Assembly (NCBI GenBank): GCA_040752515.1
Contig: JBFMGQ010000016.1
Coordinates: 1-64,000 of the forward strand
DNA from: Tenuifilum sp040752515
Lineage (GTDB): Bacteria; Bacteroidota; Bacteroidia; Bacteroidales; Tenuifilaceae
Reading direction: 5' to 3'
Length of the DNA: 64,000 bases
Made by a program: the position numbers and the translations under genes. The notes below the pieces were generated by a model, which did no database searches, was not told the origin of the DNA, and saw nothing but the letters and a program-made list of their open reading frames with translations. Of this stretch, positions 25,211 through 35,131 are shown in pieces; position 1 is the first letter of the stretch, and each line of letters starts with the position of its first letter.

Positions 25211-27271
25211 TTACTGCTTTTCAATCCTAATGCGGGCATCCACCGCAATCACCTTATCTTTTGAACCCAGCAAAGGGTTAAGATCCATCTCAAAAATCTC
25301 GGGAGCAACAGTAACTAATGCCGATACACGGCTAACTATTTCGGCAAATATCGCTTCATTTACAGGCTCTTGTCCCCTAACGCCTTTCACTATGCCGTAA
25401 CCCTTAAGCCCTTGAATCATGCTGTGCGCCTCGTTGGTATCAAATGGTGCAAGGGCTGCTTTAACATCTTTAAGTACCTCGATGAAAATACCTCCGAGTC
25501 CGCAAAGTACCATGTGCCCGAACTTGTCCTCACGTTTTGCACCTACAAAAAGTTCAACTCCCCTAAGCATTGGCTGAATGAGGATAGCTGTAGTATCCTT
25601 GATTTTAATCATACGGTCAAACTCTTTTCGTGCAGTTTCGGTATCCTTTACGTTAAGCACTACTCCTCCAACATCCGACTTGTGCACAGGGCCCACAACC
25701 TTCATTACCACGGGGAAGCCTAATTCCTCGGCTGCTTTAGCAGCATCATCGGCTGTGGTAACAACTGCCTCGCCTGCACGGGGTATGCCGGCAGCATCCA
25801 GCAGCTGCTGAACGGCATCGGGTGTTAGGTATCCATTTTTGCTTTTATCAATAACCTTGCGTATGGCTTTTTCATCAACCTTAGGTAAAGCAAGTTTTTC
25901 AGGTGCTGGTTTTGGTGTGTGGTAGATTTTTGCCAGTGCATTACCAAGCGCCACCTCATCGGGGAAGAATATGCGTCCTTTGGCTATGAAATGCTCAATT
26001 TCGTCTTTCACGTTCATAACCGAGGGCAGCACTGGGAATATGGGTTTGCGGCATTCTTTCATCTTTCTGTCGAGCAGGTCGTAAACGTCGTAAACGGGGA
26101 ATAGTCCGGGACTACCGAAAATAACAATCATGGCATCGATATTATCGAAATCCTTTTCGCAGGCATCAATAATAAAGCCTAACTGCTCGGCGGTACCAGT
26201 GGCAAGAAAATCGATAGGGTTAGCCACTGATGACCCTGGGAATAATTTGGTTAGCAGTTCTTTTGCCTTCGGTCCTTCGATTGGTGGTACCTCAAGTCCA
26301 TTGTTCGATAGTGAGTCGGTAAGCATAACGGCAGGTCCGCCAGCATGGGTAATAACGGCAATATTCTTTCCTTGTAGTTCGGGGTGCATGAAAATTGAAG
26401 CCACAGTGGCCAGCTCATCGCGGCCATAGCACCGAACAATGCCAGCCTTGCGGAAAAGTGCATCAACCGCCACATCGCTACTGGCAAGTGCACCGGTATG
26501 GCTCGATGCTGCACGACTTCCTGCCGATGAGCTACCGGCTTTTATAGCCGCAATCCTGCATCCCTTTTTTATGAGCGATTGGGCATGCTTAAGAAGTTTT
26601 TGTGGATTGTTAATACTTTCAACGTAAAGTAGTTTTACCCGTGAACTTTTTTCGGGCTCAAAGGTATTGTCAAGATATTCAAGTACTTCCTCAACGCCAA
26701 TTTGGGCACTGTTGCCCACAGAGTAAACGCTGTTAAAGGTTAAGCCACGCGGAATACTCGATTCCATAATAAACACCGCAGTGGCTCCGGAACCCGATAT
26801 AAAATCTACACCCTTGGGGTCGAATTTTGGAATAGGCGTTGTAAAAACACCGGCATAATTGGTGTTCATTACACCAATACAGTTGGGGCCTATAAGGCAA
26901 CCGCCGGTGCGGTTTATGGTATCAACTATTTGTTGCTCAAGTTTTGCTCCTTCCTCGCTCTCCTCGTGAAATCCGGCTGAGAGAATAATGAAAGCTTTGG
27001 TTCCTTTTTGTGTAGCAAGCACCTCCACCGTTTGAGGGCAAAACTTAGCCGCTATGGCCAATATGGCCAAATCAACTTGAGGTAAATCGGCAACATCGCG
27101 GAACGATTTTACTCCCTGAACCTCATCGGCTTTGGGATTTACTACATAGAGGTTCCCTTTAAAATGATTGTCGATTAAATTTTTTAGGACTTTACCGCCA
27201 GGTTTCTGAACGTCGTCGGAACCACCAACGACTACTATGCCTTTGGGATTTATCAACTCGCTGGTAATCAT
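25211..27271 (-). CDS. Acetate-CoA ligase (ADP-forming), fused alpha and beta subunits
   Basis: About 686 residues from the chosen start (an ATG 24 nt further upstream is possible). It converts acetyl-CoA (or another acyl-CoA), ADP and phosphate to the acid, CoA and ATP, giving ATP in fermentation. The alpha part (about 1-455) has the CoA-binding fold (VVVGGSDDVQKPGGKV) and the phospho-histidine region ASSHTGALAS. The beta part (about 460-686) is an ATP-grasp domain (GFPVVMKVVGPVHKSDVGG). The enzyme fits acetate plus H2 as fermentation products, alongside the hydrogenase locus. Acyl specificity cannot be read from sequence. Confidence 0.9.
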   Translation of the reverse strand: MITSELINPKGIVVVGGSDDVQKPGGKVLKNLIDNHFKGNLYVVNPKADEVQGVKSFRDVADLPQVDLAILAIAAKFCPQTVEVLATQKGTKAFIILSAGFHEESEEGAKLEQQIVDTINRTGGCLIGPNCIGVMNTNYAGVFTTPIPKFDPKGVDFISGSGATAVFIMESSIPRGLTFNSVYSVGNSAQIGVEEVLEYLDNTFEPEKSSRVKLLYVESINNPQKLLKHAQSLIKKGCRIAAIKAGSSSAGSRAASSHTGALASSDVAVDALFRKAGIVRCYGRDELATVASIFMHPELQGKNIAVITHAGGPAVMLTDSLSNNGLEVPPIEGPKAKELLTKLFPGSSVANPIDFLATGTAEQLGFIIDACEKDFDNIDAMIVIFGSPGLFPVYDVYDLLDRKMKECRKPIFPVLPSVMNVKDEIEHFIAKGRIFFPDEVALGNALAKIYHTPKPAPEKLALPKVDEKAIRKVIDKSKNGYLTPDAVQQLLDAAGIPRAGEAVVTTADDAAKAAEELGFPVVMKVVGPVHKSDVGGVVLNVKDTETARKEFDRMIKIKDTTAILIQPMLRGVELFVGAKREDKFGHMVLCGLGGIFIEVLKDVKAALAPFDTNEAHSMIQGLKGYGIVKGVRGQEPVNEAIFAEIVSRVSALVTVAPEIFEMDLNPLLGSKDKVIAVDARIRIEKQ

Positions 27272-27380
27272 TTTAATACGTTTATGGTTTAACATTTTGC
27301 ATTAATCACAAACGTAGCGGAATAAAATAAAAGTAGCAAGCCTAAGCAATGTGTTTGAAAGCTACTTTTTTGAATAAAGG

Positions 27381-27405
27381 AAAAAGGCTGACATCATAGT
27401 CAGCC
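27381..27405 (-). terminator. Terminator of the LiaF-like gene
   Basis: A 7-bp stem (ggctgac 27386-27392, gtcagcc 27399-27405) has AAAAA on its left, which reads as a U-run on the minus-strand transcript of the LiaF-like gene. Confidence 0.7.
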
Positions 27406-27429
27406 CCTTGCTAATATTAACCATTTGTC

Positions 27430-28212
27430 TTAATAACTTTTGATTTCAATACCTCCAAAGAGCACCAATCCTTTTAGCACTAGTTCAGGGGCATTGTCGG
27501 GAAGAACTTGAGGTAGTTTCCGTTTATCGGATACGCCACCAAAAATTGAGGTTACCTCAGCTTTTACTCGCCAATCCGATGGAATAATGAGTTTTGAACC
27601 ACCAAAAATGCAAAGCAAATCAACAACGTTCAAGCCTGGTTCAAGCCTGGCATTGCTTAAATCGATGGTTGAACCACCGAAAATATTGGTGATTTTACCA
27701 CCCTTGAATTGCTGTGAGGTAAACTTTTGGTCAGAGCCACCAAAAAAAGATACATCATCAATGAGATCGTCATTTACTTCTCCTGTTTTGTAGGGGTGCC
27801 ATTTACGCTTGCGGCTACCAAATAGTAATGAGAGGCCAATAAACAGAATTACTGCAGGCCAGAAAAGTTTACTTATTGAAACGGGTAATTCATAAAACTT
27901 TGCTGCAAGGAAAAATGTTCCTATGGCAATTAGTACTACACCAGTTGTCCTGTTTCCACGGTTTGGTAGTAGGATTAACCCTATTACAATAAGGAGCGTT
28001 TGCCAAGTAAAAATGTATTTGCCCCAGTCCACCGGATACAAATCAAAGTTGTCGATAAGCAGCAAGCCTGCTAACACAATTAACAATGATCCCATCACCA
28101 GTCTTGAGTAATCGGTTTTAGGATGGTTTTCCATTTTATCCATTTGAGTTGAAGTTTTGATTGACATTCTAAAAATACGATAAAATTGATTAAATCGCTG
28201 CATCGCTTTCAC
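27430..28212 (-). CDS. LiaI/LiaF-like membrane protein
   Basis: Up to 260 residues; an internal ATG at 28167 or 28143 may be the true start because the first residues are not conserved in style. Four hydrophobic segments (about residues 38-130) form a LiaI/DUF5668-type membrane domain, followed by a C-terminal beta domain with repeated FGG motifs (SFFGGSDQ, NIFGGSTIDL, CIFGGSKLII, SIFGGVSDK, VLFGGIEIKSY), as in the cell-wall-active antibiotic response LiaF family. No two-component partner sits next to it. It probably senses or influences envelope stress. Confidence 0.78.
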   Translation of the reverse strand: MKAMQRFNQFYRIFRMSIKTSTQMDKMENHPKTDYSRLVMGSLLIVLAGLLLIDNFDLYPVDWGKYIFTWQTLLIVIGLILLPNRGNRTTGVVLIAIGTFFLAAKFYELPVSISKLFWPAVILFIGLSLLFGSRKRKWHPYKTGEVNDDLIDDVSFFGGSDQKFTSQQFKGGKITNIFGGSTIDLSNARLEPGLNVVDLLCIFGGSKLIIPSDWRVKAEVTSIFGGVSDKRKLPQVLPDNAPELVLKGLVLFGGIEIKSY

Positions 28213-28350
28213 TTAATTGATGGATAAACTATTTAATTAAGATTTTGTTAACATCGGAATTAGATTTTAATAAGTTGGGATTTACTCGATAAGTCAATAG
28301 GAACAAGGTTTTTAAATGTTTTTTTGTGTTTCTATTGACTATTCTTGGTT

Positions 28351-28383
28351 AAAAAAAAGAGCAACCGTTAGCCGGTTACTCTT
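28351..28383 (-). terminator. Terminator of the C69 peptidase gene
   Basis: A hairpin aagag-c-aaccg / cggtt-a-ctctt (28357-28367 and 28373-28383) with one mismatch lies next to A8 (28351-28358), which is a U-run in the minus-strand RNA. Confidence 0.75.
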
Positions 28384-28407
28384 CATTTTGTATTAAATAA
28401 TAAGGGA

Positions 28408-30162
28408 TTAGTGGCTTGCAGCGCTCTCGGGAACCGCCAACTTATTGCCGGTAGCATCAATCAAATTTTTCTTCCACCAGTCGGGATATTGGGGGTTCTT
28501 AACAGGGGCAGGACAGTAATTATGCTCGTTGTACTTTAGCCCACCCTTGCCGTCTTCCTGCTTAACATTTCCATCCATGAACTTCATTAAGAGGAACTGG
28601 AACAATTTTTCCCAGCGGGCTACAACATAGTTACCTGTGTTAACGGTGTAATCGGTAAGAAATTTTAAGGCTTCATCCTTGTTGGTTTCTAAGAGTTTGA
28701 GGGCGGTTTGGTCAACTACTTCGGTTTGTGAAATGAAGCGATTTTCCAATTCGTCTTGAACCTTTTTGATGTCCTGGATCATAAGATCGTAGCGTAGGTA
28801 GGCAAAGTTCGATACCTTGTTGAACACCCAGAATGCGCAATCGTCGCAGTAGGTAAGCATATCACCTCTACCCTCAGCATAGGCTTCGGGTACTGCATTA
28901 ACGCTACAGTAAACGGGGAAGTAAACGGTTGAAGCAGCATCATCAACGCTGAACCAGAAAATTCCACCAACAGCATCGGGTAACCAGCTGCGCATTTGTG
29001 CAACAAATGAGAATCCGGTTTGCTGAGTAGCGGTGGCGCGTTCGTTGAAGTATGATTTACCTTCGTATTTCCATGTAAGAGGGCGCCAGCGGTAGGGTAG
29101 TCCATGAGGGCCAGCACCGGGATCCTTACTCATGTCAAGTTCAGTTCCCTCAAGGTGATCGCGCATGAAGTTCATCATGTCCCTCACCGAAAGTTTACGC
29201 TCAGGCTTGATGTATAAGGGCATGCGATTTTTCAGGTCGTGACCCTTAGCGTAGTCAAAGTAGCTCCACAAGTCCTTGTTAACATCCTTAAAGAATGTCC
29301 ATACCCTAATTTCGCAGAATCGTGCTCCGCCAAAGTCGATTGGAGCATACACATCGGAAAAGCTGAACTCCTCATCTTTCCCGGTGAAGTAACCCTTTTG
29401 GCGGGCAAAGCTAATAACATCATGAGCGTAAACAACCTCAACATCGGGGTCAAAAATCTTGTCGAGATTTTTTGAGCTGATTGAGGTTTTCATATTTTCC
29501 AACGGGAAAGTGGTAATTCGAGCATGATTGGCATGACCCGATACATAACCATCGGGAATGCGAATGGCTACCCATACGGCGCCGCGATTGGCATTGTAAA
29601 CCTTTTTGGTTTTCTTGTCAACCTTCATGTCGGTTCCCTTGCCAATCATTTCAAAAATCCATACCTCGTTTTTGTCGGCAACTGAGAACGATTCCCCCGA
29701 ACTATAGTATCCATACTTTTCAACCAGTTCGGCCATAACTTTAATTGCCTCACGGGCACTTTTTGAGCGCTGTAAGGCTATATACATTAATGAGCCATAA
29801 TCAATTAAGCCAGTGCTATCTTGCAATTCCTCGCGCCCACCGTAAGTGGTTTCCCCAATAGCCACCTGGTTCTCATTCATGTTGCCAACAACACTATATG
29901 TTTGCAACGCCTGGGGTATTTCACCCAAGAATTTTCCGGTGTCCCATTCGTAAATTTGCATCATGGTACCGGCTGGGTAAACAGCAGCAGGTTTAAAATA
30001 AAGCTCGCCAAACAGGTAATGTGAGTCAGCGGCATAAGTTATCATGGTTGAGCCGTCAACTGAGGCACCCTTGGTTACAAGGTAATTGGTGCAAGCATCG
30101 GCGGTATTAGCATTAATGAGTAATGCAATAACAGCTAAAATCTGGATTGTGAGTTTTCTCAT
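28408..30162 (-). CDS. C69-family dipeptidase, exported
   Basis: A 584-residue N-terminal nucleophile hydrolase of peptidase family C69 (U34). A signal peptide (IQILAVIALLINANTADA) ends right before C24 in ACTNYLVTKGAS. C24 would be the catalytic cysteine exposed by processing. Further family segments include DGSTMITYAADSH and VAIGETTYGGRE. Such enzymes degrade dipeptides in the periplasm, fitting a protein-fermenting lifestyle. A TAGGTTTG box on the minus strand (30197-30190) is a plausible -7 element. Confidence 0.88.
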   Translation of the reverse strand: MRKLTIQILAVIALLINANTADACTNYLVTKGASVDGSTMITYAADSHYLFGELYFKPAAVYPAGTMMQIYEWDTGKFLGEIPQALQTYSVVGNMNENQVAIGETTYGGREELQDSTGLIDYGSLMYIALQRSKSAREAIKVMAELVEKYGYYSSGESFSVADKNEVWIFEMIGKGTDMKVDKKTKKVYNANRGAVWVAIRIPDGYVSGHANHARITTFPLENMKTSISSKNLDKIFDPDVEVVYAHDVISFARQKGYFTGKDEEFSFSDVYAPIDFGGARFCEIRVWTFFKDVNKDLWSYFDYAKGHDLKNRMPLYIKPERKLSVRDMMNFMRDHLEGTELDMSKDPGAGPHGLPYRWRPLTWKYEGKSYFNERATATQQTGFSFVAQMRSWLPDAVGGIFWFSVDDAASTVYFPVYCSVNAVPEAYAEGRGDMLTYCDDCAFWVFNKVSNFAYLRYDLMIQDIKKVQDELENRFISQTEVVDQTALKLLETNKDEALKFLTDYTVNTGNYVVARWEKLFQFLLMKFMDGNVKQEDGKGGLKYNEHNYCPAPVKNPQYPDWWKKNLIDATGNKLAVPESAASH

Positions 30163-30485
30163 AATCGTTTTGAGTTTAATTTATGTTTACAAACCTAATA
30201 TTTTTTTGATAACAATTGGGGGGATTGGTTTAATAGCCTTTAAGCCTAAACTGACATTTTGTGTTAACTTGTGGCTAACTGTATGATTTATACGGATAAA
30301 TCGATTGCGCACTTAAGAATGCATAATTTCATCTAAAAATGTTACTCCATCACCATTTCGGTTTAATGCACTACAATTTCTTCCCATTCTATCATTCCGA
30401 ATCATTCCGAATCATTCCTCTAAAAATATTAATTCAACCCCATTTTTATTAGCATGGATGAATTTGATAATTCATGGCACTTGGT
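30163..30485. other. 323-nt intergenic region
   Basis: No gene is supported. It contains the likely minus-strand promoter box for the C69 peptidase gene (CAAACCTA at 30190-30197), three tandem copies of the 10-mer atcattccga (30391-30420, the last copy ending in atcattcctc), and a small hairpin atgaatt/aattcat (30458-30464, 30469-30475) just downstream of anmK that lacks a clear U-run. Confidence 0.5.
30391..30418. repeat. Short tandem repeat, 10 bp x about 3
   Basis: Three adjacent copies of atcattccga, the last with an altered end. Its length could vary by slippage. No function is apparent. Confidence 0.7.
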
Positions 30486-31565
30486 TTAATAGTACAAGCA
30501 CCCGGCAATGGAGTTGTTGTTTGCTCCTGTTACGGAGGCTAATGCGCCAGGTTCATTTTGTAAGTAGAGCACACCCAGAAAAGCAAAAATCAGAGCTTCC
30601 TTAAAATCGATTGTATTGCTATCGGGGATGGTTATTGATGCTTTGGTTTTTTCTTGGATCAACGCCATTAAGAAATCATTCTTTGCGCCTCCGCCGGTGG
30701 CCAGTATGCTTTTCTTTTCCAATGTGTTGCAATCGTAAGCTATTCTACTGGAAATATGTTCGTATGCCGTTCGCATTAGGTTTGCGAGTGGATATGATTT
30801 ATACCTGCTGAGAATAGGTGTAACATGGCTCTCGAACCACTCTCGGCCCAATGACTTAGGCGAAGGTAACCTATAGTACAAAAGGTTTTCCAGTTCCTGT
30901 AGCATTTGGGGAATGAGCTGACCGCCCTTCCCAATTTCTCCGTTAAAATCACATTCTTTTCCAGCTAAGCCTGACAGGTGATTAAGCAGCATGTTGCATA
31001 CACTGATGTCGTATGCCAAACGGTTTCCCCTGGTGTCATCGTAGCTAATGTTGGCTATGCCACCCAAGTTAAGGCAGATATCAAACTCGTGGAAAAGTAA
31101 TTTATCGCCAATGGGCACCAGTGGCGCACCTTGCCCTCCCCGTGAAACATCACCCGAACGAAAGTCGGAAATACAAGGTAACCCTGCATGCGCCGCAATT
31201 GTGGATCCTTTACCAATTTGAAGGGTATATCCAGCCTCGGGGTTATGAAATATGGTATGCCCATGCGATGCTATATAGTCGGCTTCTGCTTTATGCTTGA
31301 TTAAAAAATGCTTTACCTGTTGGCCTATGAATTTTCCATAGCTAAAATCAAGGGCTGTTATCTGGTCAGCACTGTATTTGTGGGCTTCCTTTAGTTGGTT
31401 GGTAATTTGTGGAGGGTACTTAAGGGTTTCGGCCGCGATAATGGAATACTTCCATTTACCACCAATGTTTTGAAAGGTGCAGTAACAAATATCAAGACCA
31501 TCGAGCGATGTGCCCGACATAACACCTATCATTCTATAAAGCGAAGCCTTGTTCTGGGAATGCAT
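30486..31565 (-). CDS. anmK: Anhydro-N-acetylmuramic acid kinase AnmK
   Basis: A 359-residue sugar kinase that phosphorylates and opens anhydroMurNAc during peptidoglycan recycling. Motifs: IGVMSGTSLDGLD near the N-terminus (ATP/sugar site), CLNLGGIANIS in the middle, and ILATGGGAKNDFLMALI near the C-terminus. Its start codon touches the stop of the upstream exported protein gene at 31565, which indicates co-transcription. Confidence 0.93.
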   Translation of the reverse strand: MHSQNKASLYRMIGVMSGTSLDGLDICYCTFQNIGGKWKYSIIAAETLKYPPQITNQLKEAHKYSADQITALDFSYGKFIGQQVKHFLIKHKAEADYIASHGHTIFHNPEAGYTLQIGKGSTIAAHAGLPCISDFRSGDVSRGGQGAPLVPIGDKLLFHEFDICLNLGGIANISYDDTRGNRLAYDISVCNMLLNHLSGLAGKECDFNGEIGKGGQLIPQMLQELENLLYYRLPSPKSLGREWFESHVTPILSRYKSYPLANLMRTAYEHISSRIAYDCNTLEKKSILATGGGAKNDFLMALIQEKTKASITIPDSNTIDFKEALIFAFLGVLYLQNEPGALASVTGANNNSIAGCLYY

Positions 31566-32260
31566 TACTTTTTGGAATACACGCTTAACACCAGTTCCTT
31601 AACTGCCTGGTTAATTAATTTGTAAAGAGTTTCGTGCGGAGCATTAAAGTTGGGGTTAACAAATCCATCAAAATACTTTTCGCTTAGGGCTATCACTTTG
31701 GTTTCCATGGCCTCACCCTTTGCATTGGCTACCGGTATAATCCCTTTATCGTTGTATATATTCATTTTAATGATAATCCGTGGTTTAATCTCATTGGTAG
31801 CCAGTTGAATAACCTGGGGTGAGGTGTCGGCTGAAGTTTTGGTAATGTATTTCGATGAGAATTCTGGGCTTATATCCACATCAATGCTGATATAAAACTT
31901 TGAATTGCCTTTTTGTAGCGCCCTATTAATGCTAGTATTAGGAAATCCATAATGGTCGTATGTGAATTTATCGCCATATGCATCAATGGGTAATATATTC
32001 ATTCCAACATCTTCGGTCAATCTTTGCTTTACAATATCCCAAATATCAGCAGTTAAATGACCTATAATCCTGTCCTGTTGCGGTTTAACCGGTTCACGGA
32101 AAAGGTGAGCATACTCACCAAATTTGGCGTGGTATCCAGGATCAATGTTTACCTTAAAGGAGATGAGTGCAACCTCTTTGTTTCTATATTTTTGGGCAAA
32201 TACTTGTGTATTAAAGGTTAAAAACACTGTTGCCAACAAAACTGAAATGTATCTTTTCAT
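31565..32260 (-). CDS. Exported protein of unknown function
   Basis: A 231-residue protein with a signal peptide (LLATVFLTFNTQVFAQ). No domain is recognised. Visible segments include YHAKFGEYAHLF, DVGMNILPIDAYG and IKPRIIIKMNIYNDKG, consistent with an alpha/beta periplasmic protein. The downstream anmK start overlaps its stop codon by one base, and the LpxL-like gene is 59 nt upstream, so it may belong to an envelope operon. Confidence 0.7.
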   Translation of the reverse strand: MKRYISVLLATVFLTFNTQVFAQKYRNKEVALISFKVNIDPGYHAKFGEYAHLFREPVKPQQDRIIGHLTADIWDIVKQRLTEDVGMNILPIDAYGDKFTYDHYGFPNTSINRALQKGNSKFYISIDVDISPEFSSKYITKTSADTSPQVIQLATNEIKPRIIIKMNIYNDKGIIPVANAKGEAMETKVIALSEKYFDGFVNPNFNAPHETLYKLINQAVKELVLSVYSKK

Positions 32261-32319
32261 GGTTGTCTTTTTTTCAAATATACATAAAACTTAGCAAAAA
32301 GTGAACCAATTCGGATTTG

Positions 32320-33198
32320 CTATGTATAGGTTCTTTTTCTTTTCCAACGCCTATGGGTCCAGAGCCAATTTTCGGGGCATCTTCTGATGCTCTCTTCCAG
32401 TTTATGCATGTAAGCCGCCGTTAACTCTCCATCCTTCATTTCGTTTGGTTTATCGCATAAAACGCTCAATTCTACGGTATAGTATCCCCTTTGAACTCTT
32501 TTTATATCGATATAAACAACCGGATAGTTGTACATTTTAGCATACTTCTCTGGTCCATGAATGCAAGCAGTTTCCTGATTGAAAAAGTTTATCCAGTAAG
32601 CTTTCGATACATTCGATGGGCTTTGGTCGGCAACCAGGATGTAGATGCAGGCCTTATTTTTGTATTTCCGGAAGGTTTCATATGTTTGATTTGTAGGCAC
32701 TAGCTCCGTTCCCCTGATTGACCTGTTCCACTTAATGAACCAATCGATAAGTTTATTGCTAAGCGGTTTGTATATGGCAACAGGATGATGTTTGAGTTGT
32801 ATTCCGGCCGAAAGAGCACCCCATTCCCAATTGCTTATGTGTCCAGCAACGCCAATTATGCTCTGTTTCCGCTCAAAGTAGTAATCAAGCAGTTCCGGAT
32901 TAAGAATTTTATGGCGTTCCCTTATCGCAGAGTTACGCATGGTAAAGCCTTTAAGGGCTTCAACCGAGATATCGGCAAGGTTTTGGTACGATTTTTTTTC
33001 AATAGTTGCTAGTTCTTCTTCGCTTTTTTCAGGGAAAGCCAATCGTAGGTTGCTTCGGGTAACCTTCACGCGGTATCTCAAAACATCGTGCAGTAGTCTT
33101 GCCATTAGGTTGCTGTATCCGTAAATAAGCCACCATGGAAGTATTGCGACAATCACAATCGAAATAATAAATAGTATGAAGTAAAAAACGGTTATCAA
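32320..33198 (-). CDS. LpxL/HtrB-like lipid A lysophospholipid acyltransferase
   Basis: A 292-residue inner-membrane acyltransferase. An N-terminal membrane helix (about 3-24) is followed by the family segment TRSNLRLAFPEKSEEEL, the catalytic HxxxxE motif (GHISNWEWGAL, near residue 120), and a basic C-terminus (WLWTHRRWKRKR). It would add a secondary acyl chain to lipid A. Which position and chain length cannot be told. Confidence 0.88.
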   Translation of the reverse strand: MITVFYFILFIISIVIVAILPWWLIYGYSNLMARLLHDVLRYRVKVTRSNLRLAFPEKSEEELATIEKKSYQNLADISVEALKGFTMRNSAIRERHKILNPELLDYYFERKQSIIGVAGHISNWEWGALSAGIQLKHHPVAIYKPLSNKLIDWFIKWNRSIRGTELVPTNQTYETFRKYKNKACIYILVADQSPSNVSKAYWINFFNQETACIHGPEKYAKMYNYPVVYIDIKRVQRGYYTVELSVLCDKPNEMKDGELTAAYMHKLEESIRRCPENWLWTHRRWKRKRTYT

Positions 33199-33232
33199 AG
33201 TTCAAATCGATTTAGTATGTCAAAATTAGCAA

Positions 33233-34924
33233 TTACCAGAAAAACTTAGCACAAAATTCTGAACGATTGTTTAACATGTCGGTTGCAACAATTCTCAAGT
33301 CATGCCATTGCCCTTTTTTTATTCTAGTGTGTTTGAGATTATGCGATAGAATTCCCGTTTTGGGGTCCCATTCAAATAAAGCCCAGCTATCATCAATATA
33401 TCCATTGTAGGTTTGAATGTCTGTGCTATCAATTAATTTAAAGCTGATGCTGCCTTGGCCGTTTATTTTTGCGTTAGGCGAAAGGTTTTGGGCAATTATC
33501 GATGGGGGTATAGTATCAACCAGAACGGTGTATTTGCCAAAGCTATTGCACATTGTCCGAATGCTGTTTTGGGTATGCTCGCTGCCCACATACATGTAAC
33601 CCCTACCATTTACTTTTGCAATGTAGAGTTTCCCCAATATATTATGTGGAACATTAGTGATGTTGTATTCTAATATGAATTTTTTGAACAGCTTGGTTTT
33701 GGGATTATGAACGTTTACTATTGGGAAGGGGAGGTTAGGTGTTGTGGTTTCTTCCATCTGAAAGAGTATATCGTGGAATAAAGCATTTTCGGGTATAGTA
33801 ACATAATAACTACTGGTTTTATAGCAGTTCTCAACATTCCATTTAAAAAGTGGCAAATCGGGGAACTGGGATACATTAATTTTTTTATCGGTTCCGATTA
33901 TTTTAAACGTCAAACTACTCCTGTTTTCCGAGTGATCCCAAACGGTAATATCCACAATGTATGTGCTATCTCTTTCTATATCTATAATTCCACGGTTAAA
34001 GGTGTTCTTTATGCCCGAAAATCTATTGTTTGGATCGAGCCATAGCCGAATTGCTTTATAGCCATTCCATCCATTATCGGTTATGCCATTAAAGCCATTG
34101 GCATAGCGGGTTTCCACAAACGAAAACTTATCAACCTGAAAGGTAAAAGTTTTGACACCATTTACTTTTACTTCAACCTTCTTGATACCAGCTCTTAAGC
34201 TGTTAGGGTTCACAGAATCGTAGTAATCGAGAGCAAAACCAACTTTACCACCTGCAAAAATGGGCGATGGAAATGAGAAAGCATTACCCTTTCGGAGTGT
34301 TTCATAGGGTATATAGGTTAAATTAGTTTGCAGGTAACTTAGGCTATCGATTTCGAAAATCAGCAAACGGTTAATGTTTGGGGGATTACTATCGGTTTGC
34401 TTCCACTCGTCAAAAAAGTCAAATGGATCAATAATTCGCTGCGAGGCGGTTTCGCGAATCTCAAAGTGAAGGTGTGGCCCACCAGAACTACCACTATTGC
34501 CTGACGTGGCAATAGTATCGCCTTTATTTACAGCAAGTTCTCCGGGATTTGGGAAAAGTTCAACCTCGAACGATTGCTTTTGGTATTGGGCATTCTCAAC
34601 ATACTCAGCAATTTTCCCCGTGAACTCATTTAGATGGGCATACACCGACGTTTTACCATTAGGATGATCGATGTATATTACTTTTCCAAACCCTATTGGA
34701 CTGACTTTGATTCTCGAAACATAACCCTTTTCAATGGCAAAAACATTAAAACCTACCTGTCCCATGGTGCGAAGGTCAACCCCAGAGTGGAAATGGTCTG
34801 AGCGTATTTCTCCAAAAGTGCCGGAAAAGGCTGGTGATATATCTAGTGGCGATTTAAATGATTGTGTTTGAGCAACACTGGCAGTTGAAAGCAGTAGCAG
34901 AATAGAAACCCTGTAAAACCTCAT
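33233..34924 (-). CDS. M23-family metallopeptidase (LytM-like), exported
   Basis: A 563-residue exported protein. After a signal peptide (LLLLSTASVAQ) comes an M23 domain (about 20-170) with zinc motifs HFHSGVDLRT and GPHLHFEI. M23 enzymes cleave peptidoglycan peptide bridges or, when degenerate, activate amidases; here the ligands H, D and HLH are all present. The remaining ~390 residues are beta-rich with no recognised domain. Divergently transcribed from the zapA operon. Confidence 0.88.
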   Translation of the reverse strand: MRFYRVSILLLLSTASVAQTQSFKSPLDISPAFSGTFGEIRSDHFHSGVDLRTMGQVGFNVFAIEKGYVSRIKVSPIGFGKVIYIDHPNGKTSVYAHLNEFTGKIAEYVENAQYQKQSFEVELFPNPGELAVNKGDTIATSGNSGSSGGPHLHFEIRETASQRIIDPFDFFDEWKQTDSNPPNINRLLIFEIDSLSYLQTNLTYIPYETLRKGNAFSFPSPIFAGGKVGFALDYYDSVNPNSLRAGIKKVEVKVNGVKTFTFQVDKFSFVETRYANGFNGITDNGWNGYKAIRLWLDPNNRFSGIKNTFNRGIIDIERDSTYIVDITVWDHSENRSSLTFKIIGTDKKINVSQFPDLPLFKWNVENCYKTSSYYVTIPENALFHDILFQMEETTTPNLPFPIVNVHNPKTKLFKKFILEYNITNVPHNILGKLYIAKVNGRGYMYVGSEHTQNSIRTMCNSFGKYTVLVDTIPPSIIAQNLSPNAKINGQGSISFKLIDSTDIQTYNGYIDDSWALFEWDPKTGILSHNLKHTRIKKGQWHDLRIVATDMLNNRSEFCAKFFW

Positions 34925-35081
34925 TGATCAAATTTTTATCTCCCAAATATATAAAAGCTACCCTTTGGTGATGGTTAAAATGGTTTGAGTAAAGTAAAAT
35001 TATTGAACCGTTAGGCGTAAACAGTTCATTACTAAGATGATTAATTGTGCCAGGTTCGCGATTTTAAAAATTGTTTAAAGA

Positions 35082-35113
35082 TTTGTTTTTTGTAGTTGGT
35101 TTGTTTAACTTTG
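35082..35113 (+). promoter_or_regulatory. Promoter of the zapA-6S RNA-rny region
   Basis: TTTG (35082-35085) and TAACTTTG (35106-35113) are 20 nt apart, an excellent Bacteroidota promoter match. The first start codon is 19 nt downstream. Confidence 0.75.
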
Positions 35114-35131
35114 TAGAACTTTATCTGGGAT

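Noticed and set aside
20014..35000. Prophage, integrative element, tRNA or rRNA genes
   Set aside because: No integrase, phage structural gene, tRNA cloverleaf or rRNA sequence was recognised anywhere in the window.
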